DNA of 64,000 nucleotides from positions 186,001-250,000 of the forward strand of contig NZ_WIDQ01000002.1 of assembly GCF_009495745.1 (NCBI RefSeq), in the 5' to 3' direction. The notes under the pieces are model-generated. The model made no database searches, was not told where the DNA came from, and saw only the letters and a program-made list of their open reading frames with translations. A program made the position numbers and the translations under genes. The stretch comes from Niveispirillum sp. SYP-B3756. Its GTDB lineage: Bacteria > Pseudomonadota > Alphaproteobacteria > Azospirillales > Azospirillaceae. Each line of letters begins with the position of its first letter. Position 1 is the first letter of the stretch. Shown here piece by piece: positions 26,108 to 36,532 of this stretch.

Positions 26108-26646
26108 GCCTGATCGGCCACCCGCCGGGCCAAATGGATCATGGCGCGTTCAATATGCCGCCCCACCGCCACGGTTGGGATGCCAAGGTGCGCCGCAATT
26201 TCCTTATGCGACATACCTTCGTAACGGGCAAGCACGAAGGATTGCCGGCACACCGGTTCCAGTTCCAACAGGGCGGCGCGCACGGCTGCCAGCTTCTGGC
26301 GACCGGCCGCCGCCGCTTCCGGCGAGGTAGCACCGCCGTCGCTGACCTCGATCGCCTCGTCAAAGGCGACATGGCGGTCACGCACGCGGGCCTTGTCACG
26401 CCGGAACCGGTCAATCCAGACGCTGGAGGCCACCCGCATCAGCATGTCACGCCAATTGGTCACCCGCTGCCCATCCACCCGCGCCGCCAGCACCCGGCAA
26501 TAGACATCCTGCACATGGTCCTCCACCTCGTCCGCCATATCCAGGCGGCGGGTGAAATAGGCGCGCAGGGCGGCGCGATGGTCGGCGTGGTCCAGCGCCT
26601 GCGTGCCAGGGCGCGGTGGAAGCAGGCGGTTTTTCGCGGGGGGCAT
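26104..26646 (-). CDS. FecI-like ECF RNA polymerase sigma factor
   Basis: 180 residues. Sigma region 2 (RRLDMADEVEDHVQDVYCRVLA, near 33-55) and region 4 HTH (VCRQSFVLARYEGMSHKEIAAHLGIPTVAVGRHI, near 132-165). The FecI-FecR-receptor order indicates iron-responsive cell-surface signalling. ATG 26646 follows GGAGACGGCC. No convincing autogenous or Fur-type promoter was seen in the 112-bp gap upstream. Confidence 0.92.
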   Translation of the reverse strand: MPPAKNRLLPPRPGTQALDHADHRAALRAYFTRRLDMADEVEDHVQDVYCRVLAARVDGQRVTNWRDMLMRVASSVWIDRFRRDKARVRDRHVAFDEAIEVSDGGATSPEAAAAGRQKLAAVRAALLELEPVCRQSFVLARYEGMSHKEIAAHLGIPTVAVGRHIERAMIHLARRVADQA

Positions 26647-26758
26647 GGCCGTCTCCGTTGCCGGTCGGGTTGACCCAAGGGTTCGGGACCGCCCCTATAG
26701 CACCGGTTCCGCGACAGTTTCGTGTCAGACAGGTGACGGCCCGTGACCCAAGATGGCG

Positions 26759-28249
26759 TCAGTAAACGTCGCGGCAATATCGGCGGTCGGCGGCCATGTC
26801 GGCCAATGCATCGGCCCCCAGCACCTGTTCCAGCACCGCGTGCACCCCGCCGGCCATGCCGTCCAGGCTGCCGCAGACATAGAGGGCCGCCCCCTGCGCC
26901 ACCCAGGCCCGCAGCTCATCCGCTGCTGCGGCCAGCCGGTCTTGGACATAGCCGCCGCCATCGCGGGAAAAGGCCAGATCCAGGCGGGAGAGATGGCCCG
27001 CCGCCTGCCAGGCGGCCAGTTCATCGCCAAACAGGCTGTCATGCGCGCGGGTGCGTTCACCGAACAGCAGCCAGTTGCGGCCATGCCCGGCCGCCGCCCG
27101 GGCCTTCAACTGCGCCCGCAGCCCGGCAATACCGGTGCCATTGCCGATCAGGATCAGCGGCCTGTCATCGGCGGGCGGGTGGAAAGCACTGTTGCGGCGA
27201 AGGCGCAGGCGGATGGTGGCCCCCATCGCCGCGTGCTGCGTCAGCCAGCCAGAGCCCAGGCCCAGCCGCCCATCGGGACCGACCACCTGCCGCACCACCA
27301 GTTCCAGCGCCCCATCGGCGGGCAGGGAGGCGATGGAATATTCCCGGTGCGGCAGTGGCTCCAGCCGTTCGCGGATCGCCGCCGGCGACAGGCCGCGCCA
27401 GCTTTCCGGCCTTTCCGGCAGGCGGGCGAAGGCCAGATCAGCTTCCATATCCGCCGGCAGCCCCAGCGCTGCCAGCAGGGCCGCCACCTGTGCCGGATCG
27501 TTCCCCGGCCCCACCTCTGCCACATCACCCGCCTGCCAATCTGCCGCGATACCGGCCGGCGGGGTCAGGCGCAGATGATGGATCGGGCCGCCGGGGCTGC
27601 CGGGATTCAGGTGGCGGCGGGTTTCCAGCCGCCAGGACTGATAGGCCACAGGCGCCCAGTCCGCCGCCACCGCACCACCGGCCAGATGCGCCAACTGCCC
27701 CTGCCATTGGCGCAGGGCGGCGCCGTCGCCATTATCCACCTCCACCCGGTCGAACAAAGGCACCGCCCCGCCATGGCGCAGCCAGCCATCCAGCGCGTGG
27801 CCAAAGGCGCAATAGTGCCGATAGGATCGGTCGCCCAACGCCAGCAGGCCATAATTCAGCCCCTGCAGGGCCGCCGGTCTGGCCATCACCTGGGCAACAA
27901 AGCGGGCGGCATTGTCCGGCGCATCGCCTTCCCCGGTCGTGCTGACGATGAACAGCACCTGCCCCGCCCCCGCCAGGGCCGCCGCATCCAGCCCGCCCAG
28001 CGGGGTGGCCCAGGCGGCGCGCCCGGCCCCCTGCAGGGCGGCAACCGCGCGTTCGGCCAGCATTTCGGCAAAGCCGGTCTGGCTGGCATAGGCCACCAGC
28101 ACCCCGCCCGCCGGCCCGGTTGCCGCGCGCCGGCGCCGGCGGTGCCGCCACCATGTCCAGCCGCAGAAACCGGCATAGGCCAGCACCAGCGCGCCGGCCG
28201 CCAGCGGGCGCGCTGTGGCGGGGGATAGCAGCAACAGCGCCTCAGACAT
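26759..28249 (-). CDS. Membrane-anchored NADPH-dependent diflavin reductase (CysJ-like)
   Basis: 496 residues. An N-terminal membrane helix (about 12-34) and RRRR stop-transfer cluster, then a flavodoxin domain (VLVAYASQTGFAE, STTGEGDAPDN, LLALGDRSYRHYC) that binds FMN, and a ferredoxin-NADP reductase half with FAD motif HREYSIAS, NADPH loop GNGTGIAGLR and the C-terminal CGSLDGMAGGV and DRRYCRDVY. The architecture resembles the sulfite reductase alpha subunit, but there is no hemoprotein partner. It overlaps apbE by 8 bp. In this locus it probably supplies electrons to the PepSY membrane protein for extracytoplasmic iron reduction (inference). Confidence 0.88.
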   Translation of the reverse strand: MSEALLLLSPATARPLAAGALVLAYAGFCGWTWWRHRRRRRAATGPAGGVLVAYASQTGFAEMLAERAVAALQGAGRAAWATPLGGLDAAALAGAGQVLFIVSTTGEGDAPDNAARFVAQVMARPAALQGLNYGLLALGDRSYRHYCAFGHALDGWLRHGGAVPLFDRVEVDNGDGAALRQWQGQLAHLAGGAVAADWAPVAYQSWRLETRRHLNPGSPGGPIHHLRLTPPAGIAADWQAGDVAEVGPGNDPAQVAALLAALGLPADMEADLAFARLPERPESWRGLSPAAIRERLEPLPHREYSIASLPADGALELVVRQVVGPDGRLGLGSGWLTQHAAMGATIRLRLRRNSAFHPPADDRPLILIGNGTGIAGLRAQLKARAAAGHGRNWLLFGERTRAHDSLFGDELAAWQAAGHLSRLDLAFSRDGGGYVQDRLAAAADELRAWVAQGAALYVCGSLDGMAGGVHAVLEQVLGADALADMAADRRYCRDVY

Positions 28250-29258
28250 CATCCTCATCCAGCATGGCGGCCAGGGCCGGGCTGAACCGCTCCACAATCC
28301 CGCCGCCGTCGCGCAGCAGGAACAAGGCGGCCAGCCCCTGCCGGGTGGCCAGTTCCATCCCCTCTTCCTGCCCCAGCACGCCCAGGGCCGTGGCCCAGAC
28401 ATCGGCCAGCATACATTCCGGATGCAAAACGGTCACCGCCGCCAGCCGGTCCGGTACCGGGTGACCGCTGCGCGGGTCGATGGTGTGGGACAGGCGCTGT
28501 CCATCATGGCTGATGAACCGCCGGCTGTCGCCGCTGGTGGCGATGGAAAGCCCGTGCAACGCCACCTTGGTTTCCACGCCCCCCATCACGCCATCCAGCG
28601 TGCAGGCCCGTTCCAGCCCCACCCACCAGGGGGTGGCATCGGGTTTGATGCCCCAGCCGCGCAACTCCCCGCCAATATCCACCAGAAAACTGCGGATACC
28701 GCGCGCCGTCAGGGCTGCTGCCACCTTATCCACGGCAAAGCCCTTGGCGATGGCCGACAAATCCAGATGCAACCCACCGGGCTGGTAGAGCCGGCTTTCA
28801 TTCCGGTTCAGCAATAATCCTTGCCAGCCACAGCGTTCCCGCGCACGGGCGATGGCGGCGGCATCGGGAATTGCGGCAGGCCCGGCCGGGCCGAAGCCCC
28901 AGAGATCGACCAAGGGGCCGATGGTGGGGTCATAGGCGCCGCCGCTGGCCGCCGCCACATCCAGCGCGCAGCCGATCACCTGGGCCATATCGGCCGGCAG
29001 ATCGTGCCAAGTGCGCGGTTCTGCTTGATTGTACCGGGTTAGCAACGAATCCTTTTCCCAGTTGCTCATCTGCTGGATGACCCCATCCAGGATGGCCACC
29101 ACCTGCCCGCGCAGGGCCACCGGGTCGGGGGCGGCGGGCTGGATCAGGCGCAGCGCCCAATAGGTGCCCATGGTCTGCCCCTGCAGGGCAATCGTGGGCG
29201 TACCGGGCGGCGGCAAGGCCGCCTCCGGCGCATCAAGCGGAAGGATCAGGCGCAGCAT
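28242..29258 (-). CDS. apbE: ApbE-family FAD:protein FMN transferase
   Basis: 338 residues. ApbE transfers FMN from FAD to a Thr of target proteins. Conserved segments: TMGTYWALRL, SNWEKDSLLTRYN, AIAKGFAVDKVA, FLVDIGGELRGWG, ATSGDSRRF and HTIDPRSGHP with the Mg-binding region. Odd: no signal peptide or lipobox is visible, although ApbE usually acts in the periplasm, and no in-frame upstream ATG or GTG offers one. The likely substrate is the DUF2271 protein two genes upstream, which has a D-x-x-S-G-P-T motif. Confidence 0.92.
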   Translation of the reverse strand: MLRLILPLDAPEAALPPPGTPTIALQGQTMGTYWALRLIQPAAPDPVALRGQVVAILDGVIQQMSNWEKDSLLTRYNQAEPRTWHDLPADMAQVIGCALDVAAASGGAYDPTIGPLVDLWGFGPAGPAAIPDAAAIARARERCGWQGLLLNRNESRLYQPGGLHLDLSAIAKGFAVDKVAAALTARGIRSFLVDIGGELRGWGIKPDATPWWVGLERACTLDGVMGGVETKVALHGLSIATSGDSRRFISHDGQRLSHTIDPRSGHPVPDRLAAVTVLHPECMLADVWATALGVLGQEEGMELATRQGLAALFLLRDGGGIVERFSPALAAMLDEDDV

Positions 29259-29285
29259 CGGAACCGGACAAGCGGGACAAGGGAG

Positions 29286-29317
29286 GAAAAACGGGGGCGC
29301 CAGGGCATGGCGCCCCC
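29286..29317 (-). terminator. Intrinsic terminator between DUF4198 gene and apbE
   Basis: On the minus strand the 10-bp stem GGGGGCGCCA/TGGCGCCCCC is followed by GTTTTTCC. It would end most transcripts from the Fur-controlled promoter before apbE, so apbE and the reductase depend on read-through or another promoter. Confidence 0.75.
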
Positions 29318-29323
29318 TGGCCG

Positions 29324-30139
29324 TTACTGGGCCAGCACTTCCAGCGTGGTGTTATAGCTGGCGCGGCGCTTGGCCGCCTGCTTGACGGAGGTTTTGTTAT
29401 CTTCCAGATCAGCCTCCATCCAATACATTCCGGGGGCAGGCCATTTTACTGTCACCTTGCCCTCCTTGTCGGTCTTCAGCTTCATCTCGCCCAGCTCATT
29501 GCGATAACGAATGCCGCCAGGAATGATGGAGACTTCCAGGTCCGGGGCCGGCTTGCCATCCAGCACGAACTGGAAGGTGGCATTCTCACCGGCGAACAGG
29601 TCGTTCGGGTGGGTCACCGGCACCAGTTCCAGCCCCTTGCCCGTCGGCTTCAGCGCCGTATCGGTCGGCTTGCCGGCAGTGGCGAAGATTTCCATGCGGC
29701 GGAAATTCTCCGTCACCTGCAGTTTTTCGGCATTGGCCGGCACTTCCTTGGCGAAGTTCTCGGCCGTACCGCGCCAGCGCTTGCGCTGACCGCCCTCTTC
29801 CCAGGAGGCCATCAGGCCGCCACCAGCCATCGCCACCTTATAGGTGCCGGGCTTGTCCAGATGCACATCGAAGGTGGAGCGGTATTTGCCGGTGGCCTGG
29901 TTCTCCGCCTTGCCCTCCCTGCCATCGGGGGTGATGACCTGCAGCCCGTCCAGGCGCAGCGGCACATGTTCGAAATAGAACAGATCGTTGGAAACGGCGG
30001 CATCCACCGTGATCCACGGGTCTTGGCCCGACAGCACGGTGGCCGATGGCAACATCCAGGTGCGGTGAGCGGCGGCGGGCAGGGCCATGCCGGCAATCAG
30101 GGCGATGGTCAGGCCAGTACGGGCGAGCAGCGATTTCAT
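29324..30139 (-). CDS. DUF4198 periplasmic protein
   Basis: 271 residues with a signal peptide (MKSLLARTGLTIALIAGMALPAAAH). The mature protein begins HRTWMLPSATVLSGQDPWITVDAAVSND, the usual DUF4198 opening with an N-terminal His after cleavage, followed by Ig-like beta domains (GTYKVAMAGGG; VTVKWPAPGMYWMEADLED). Similar proteins are found in metal-uptake loci and may bind metal; the function is not established. It lies between the DUF2271 and apbE genes. Confidence 0.85.
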   Translation of the reverse strand: MKSLLARTGLTIALIAGMALPAAAHRTWMLPSATVLSGQDPWITVDAAVSNDLFYFEHVPLRLDGLQVITPDGREGKAENQATGKYRSTFDVHLDKPGTYKVAMAGGGLMASWEEGGQRKRWRGTAENFAKEVPANAEKLQVTENFRRMEIFATAGKPTDTALKPTGKGLELVPVTHPNDLFAGENATFQFVLDGKPAPDLEVSIIPGGIRYRNELGEMKLKTDKEGKVTVKWPAPGMYWMEADLEDNKTSVKQAAKRRASYNTTLEVLAQ

Positions 30140-30169
30140 GTCTTGTAACCCTTTCCAGAGGAGGAAAAA

Positions 30170-30679
30170 TCAGGGCTTGATGGCCAGCGCGACGGTGCCC
30201 AACTCACTGCTGCCCTTTACCGATTGCGAAACCGCCACCTTGGCGGGCCATTCGAAGGGAATGCGCAGCAATTCGCGGCCGCCCACTTCGCGCGCCGCCT
30301 CCACCACCAGCGCATAGGCACCGGGCTTGAGTGCCGCCAGCGGGCCCTTGGCCGTATCAAAGCTCAGCGTATGTTCGCCCACCGGCAGGGTGGGGCCAGA
30401 GACACCATCGATGGGGAAACTCTGGTCGCGGCCCGACCGGCGCCACCATTGGCGCATGTCCTTCAGCCATTTCGTGCCTTCATTGTCTCGCTTCTGCACG
30501 TCATAGCGGACGGTCAGATTGGCGATGGCCTGATCATTCTGTTCCACCCAAACGGCCAGATAGGGGCGGTGATATTCGGCCACATCCAGCCGGGGGATTT
30601 CCACCGTCACCGCCATTTCCCCTGCCATGGCGGGGGTGGCGGCCAGACCGGTCAGGGTGACGCTCAACAGCTTGCGCAT
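30170..30679 (-). CDS. DUF2271 periplasmic protein with a flavinylation-like motif
   Basis: 169 residues with signal peptide MRKLLSVTLTGLAATPAMAG. The mature DUF2271 domain shows MAVTVEIPRLDVAEYHRPYL and WLKDMRQWWRR. Near residues 91-97 it reads DGVSGPT, which fits the D-x-x-(S/T)-G-x-T pattern whose Thr ApbE modifies with FMN (the usual form has Ala before Thr; here it is Pro). ATG 30679 is set by GAGGAAACCG. I infer that Thr97 is the covalent FMN site and that the protein carries electrons in the periplasm. Confidence 0.82.
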   Translation of the reverse strand: MRKLLSVTLTGLAATPAMAGEMAVTVEIPRLDVAEYHRPYLAVWVEQNDQAIANLTVRYDVQKRDNEGTKWLKDMRQWWRRSGRDQSFPIDGVSGPTLPVGEHTLSFDTAKGPLAALKPGAYALVVEAAREVGGRELLRIPFEWPAKVAVSQSVKGSSELGTVALAIKP

Positions 30680-30714
30680 CGGTTTCCTCGTCAATAACTG
30701 AATAGATAAGTAAC

Positions 30715-31377
30715 TCAATGGATCAGCAGGATCATCAGCAACAGCGGCGCCACCAGCCCCAGCCCCACCAAAGGCCAGGTGGTGGGGCGGTTGCGGGCGT
30801 GCATCTGCAACAGGAACAGACCGGTCAGACAGAAGACCAGACAGGCACCGGCGGCGATATCGATGAACCAGGCCCAGGCCGGCCCGGTATTGCGGCCCTT
30901 ATGCAGATCGTTGAAGTAAGAGACCCAGCCGCGATCGGTCACCTCGTGCAGCACAGCACCGCTTTCCCGGTCGATGGACAGCCAGGCATCCCCGCCGGGG
31001 CGCGGCAGGGAGATGTAAATCTCCTCCGCTGACCATTCCACCGGCCGGCCGGCCACCGTCACACCCAGCGTGTCGGCAATCCAGTCCGCCACGGCGGCCG
31101 GCACTGGGGGAGCGGGCCTGGCCGTATCATCCACCGCCGCCAGGGCGGGGCGCAGGGCTTCGGGCAGGCTGGTGCGCTGTTCGGTCACCACCGGTTTGGC
31201 CTCAATGGCGCCGGCATGGTTCAAGGTGATACCGGTAATGGCGAATCCCAGCATGGCGATCAGGCACAGGGCCGAACTGACCCAGTGCCATTGATGCAGA
31301 TGTTTCAGCCAGAAAGCCCGACGCGACTGCGCCGCCACATCGCCGGCCACTTTCCCTACCGCCCCCGCCATCGCCAT
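30715..31377 (-). CDS. PepSY-associated membrane protein
   Basis: 220 residues. First membrane helix near 32-52 (HWVSSALCLIAMLGFAITGITL), a periplasmic PepSY-like region (ISLPRPGGDAWLSIDRESGAVLHEV) and two C-terminal helices (FIDIAAGACLVFCLTGLFLL; LVGLGLVAPLLLMILLIH). Histidines in HLHQWHW, LNHAG and NDLHKG could hold heme across the membrane, as in PepSY ferric reductases. First gene of the reductive iron block; a Fur-like box lies 44 bp upstream. Confidence 0.88.
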   Translation of the reverse strand: MAMAGAVGKVAGDVAAQSRRAFWLKHLHQWHWVSSALCLIAMLGFAITGITLNHAGAIEAKPVVTEQRTSLPEALRPALAAVDDTARPAPPVPAAVADWIADTLGVTVAGRPVEWSAEEIYISLPRPGGDAWLSIDRESGAVLHEVTDRGWVSYFNDLHKGRNTGPAWAWFIDIAAGACLVFCLTGLFLLQMHARNRPTTWPLVGLGLVAPLLLMILLIH

Positions 31378-31420
31378 CCACTAGCAGTAACCCATCATCG
31401 GTGCAAATATGAAGCATGGA

Positions 31421-31435
31421 TGCGAATAAGTCGCA
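31421..31435 (-). promoter_or_regulatory. Fur-like box upstream of the PepSY gene
   Basis: TGCGAATAAGTCGCA has perfect 5-bp arms and an AT-rich centre, like the TGCGAATNATTCGCA-type Fur sites of proteobacteria. It covers a TTGCGA hexamer on the minus strand that could be a -35 element with TTCATA about 17 bp later. Confidence 0.6.
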
Positions 31436-31595
31436 ATGAAATTAACACAGGGGCGATGGTGGTTTTGGGTAACGTTCCGCAGCGGTTTGCCTCGGATTTC
31501 CAGGGCAACCCTGGCCGGCCTCTTGTCGCGTAAGTTGCCTAACCCTCAGCATAGAAAGCCAGGAGCCGCACGATGGCCTATCATCCTGTCAGAAT

Positions 31596-35414
<3,819 letters not shown>

Positions 35415-35454
35415 ACTACGGACCGGCATTCCCCAACCGCTCCCGGCTGCCCAA

Positions 35455-35495
35455 AAGAAAAAGCCCGTCGGATGATACCGGCGGGCCTTTAGTTT
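35455..35495. terminator. Terminator between kinase gene and small RNA candidate
   Basis: The stem AAGCCCGtCGG/CCGgCGGGCCTT is flanked by A-rich DNA on the left and TTTAGTTTTC on the right. It is strong for minus-strand transcripts (GGGCTTTTTCTTTT) and moderate for the plus-strand kinase message. Confidence 0.8.
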
Positions 35496-35605
35496 TCAGG
35501 ACAGAGAGGGTCGGGGGAAACAGAGCCCTCCCCCATGGGCATCCGGACAGGGGCAAAGCCCCGAAGACGAGAGAGACAAGCCCGAACCGATCATCCGGTC
35601 TTGAT
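35455..35605 (-). ncRNA. Candidate FNR/FixK-activated small RNA
   Basis: Minus-strand unit of about 150 nt without an ORF. It has an FNR/FixK-type box TTGATCTAGCGCAA (35653-35640), a -10-like TATTCT (35617-35612) placing the box centre about 41.5 bp before a start near 35605, internal hairpins (GGGGC-TTT-GCCCC; GGGGGA/TCCCCC arms), and an intrinsic terminator at 35490-35455 ending GGGCTTTTTCTTTT. The spacing is that of a class II FNR-dependent promoter. No coding gene follows the box in this direction before the terminator. Confidence 0.5.
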
Positions 35606-35639
35606 GATGTAAGAATAGGCGTGTCCGGCTGTTGACGCT

Positions 35640-35653
35640 TTGCGCTAGATCAA
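35640..35653 (-). promoter_or_regulatory. FNR/FixK/Anr-type box
   Basis: TTGATCTAGCGCAA on the minus strand matches TTGAT-N4-ATCAA with one perfect half-site and a GCGCAA second half, a form common among alphaproteobacterial FixK/FNR targets. It is 41.5 bp from the predicted small RNA start. Confidence 0.6.
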
Positions 35654-35794
35654 GAAGATGAAGGATTTCCGGCCTTGGAAGCGCTTTTCGCCGGGCCGGG
35701 GGGGGGGGCTGCCATGCGGGCTCGCTTCTCGCGCCCAGCGGCGGGCGGCGGCGATCGCCGCCGTATCAACGGCCATCATGGATGAGCGGTGATA
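35654..35794. other. Intergenic region before the Lrp gene
   Basis: No gene seen. It contains an 11-G run (35698-35708) and a 16-bp palindrome GGCGGCGATCGCCGCC (35747-35762) just past the Lrp-family gene stop, which may act as a terminator stem although no T-run follows. Confidence 0.5.
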
Positions 35795-36286
35795 TTAATC
35801 TTCCTGTCCAAACAGGGGGATGGGGGCCATATCGCGCACCGGGCGCAGCACGATATTGCTGGTAACCCGTACCACCCCCAGCTCACTGTCATCGATCCAG
35901 CTTTGCGTCAATTCCTGATAGGCGTCGATATCCGGACAGATCAGCTTGGCGACATAGTCAAAGGCACCACTGACCTCGAAACATTCCACCACCTCTGGCG
36001 TATTGGCCAGCCTGCGTTCGAAGAGCTGGCGGCTTTCCCGGCCGTGCCGTTCCATGGCGATCTGGGCCAACACGGTGATGCAGGATTGCAGCCGCCTTAT
36101 ATCCAGCACCGCCTGATAGCGGCGGATCAACCCTTCCCGTTCCAGCCGCCGCACCCGTTCCAGGCAGGGGCGGGGAGACAGCCCCACCTTTTCCGACAGG
36201 GCCTGGTTGGTGATGCGACCATCCTGCTGCAGCGCCATCAGAATACGCTGGTCGATCTGGTCCAGGCGACGTCGGGAAGGACTCAT
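35795..36286 (-). CDS. Lrp/AsnC-family transcriptional regulator
   Basis: 163 residues. The N-terminal HTH (LDQIDQRILMALQQDGRITNQALSEKVGLSPRPCLERVRRLE) is followed by a RAM ligand-binding domain (VLAQIAMERHG to VVRVTSNIVLRPV). ATG 36286 opens the canonical DxxDxxIL start; an extension to 36346 would add a basic, unconserved segment. Lrp-type proteins respond to amino acids. Target unknown; it stands alone beside the TonB receptor gene. Confidence 0.9.
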   Translation of the reverse strand: MSPSRRRLDQIDQRILMALQQDGRITNQALSEKVGLSPRPCLERVRRLEREGLIRRYQAVLDIRRLQSCITVLAQIAMERHGRESRQLFERRLANTPEVVECFEVSGAFDYVAKLICPDIDAYQELTQSWIDDSELGVVRVTSNIVLRPVRDMAPIPLFGQED

Positions 36287-36433
36287 GGCAAACGGCCTTT
36301 GCGGGGGCGGATGGAGCGCACGCACGCGTGTGTGTGCGTATGCCAAGCGGCATGATGGCGACGCCCACTGCCAAAGGCAAAATACTTATGCCAATCTCTC
36401 TTGATCGTGACCGATCCAGAGAGATTTCATGTT

Positions 36434-36458
36434 CCCTCAGTCGCGGGGCGACTGAGGG
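36434..36458. repeat. 11-bp-stem hairpin
   Basis: CCCTCAGTCGC-GGG-GCGACTGAGGG is perfectly paired. It lies just beyond the receptor-gene terminator and 148 bp before the Lrp gene's coding strand start, so it could reinforce termination or form part of an Lrp-gene control region. Confidence 0.6.
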
Positions 36459-36463
36459 CGGAC

Positions 36464-36497
36464 AAAAAAATCAAGAGCCATGGGGCATGGCTCTTGA
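36464..36497 (-). terminator. Intrinsic terminator of the TonB receptor gene
   Basis: On the minus strand a 12-bp perfect stem TCAAGAGCCATG/CATGGCTCTTGA with a 3-base loop is followed by TTTTTTTGTCC, 35 bp past the receptor stop. Confidence 0.93.
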
Positions 36498-36532
36498 TAT
36501 AGGCAGGCCGGTCGACCTTGGGGGATTCTTGC

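Noticed and set aside
35698-35708. 11-G homopolymer
   Set aside because: It could be a sequencing artefact or a phase-variable tract, but it lies outside any gene or clear promoter, so no function is claimed.
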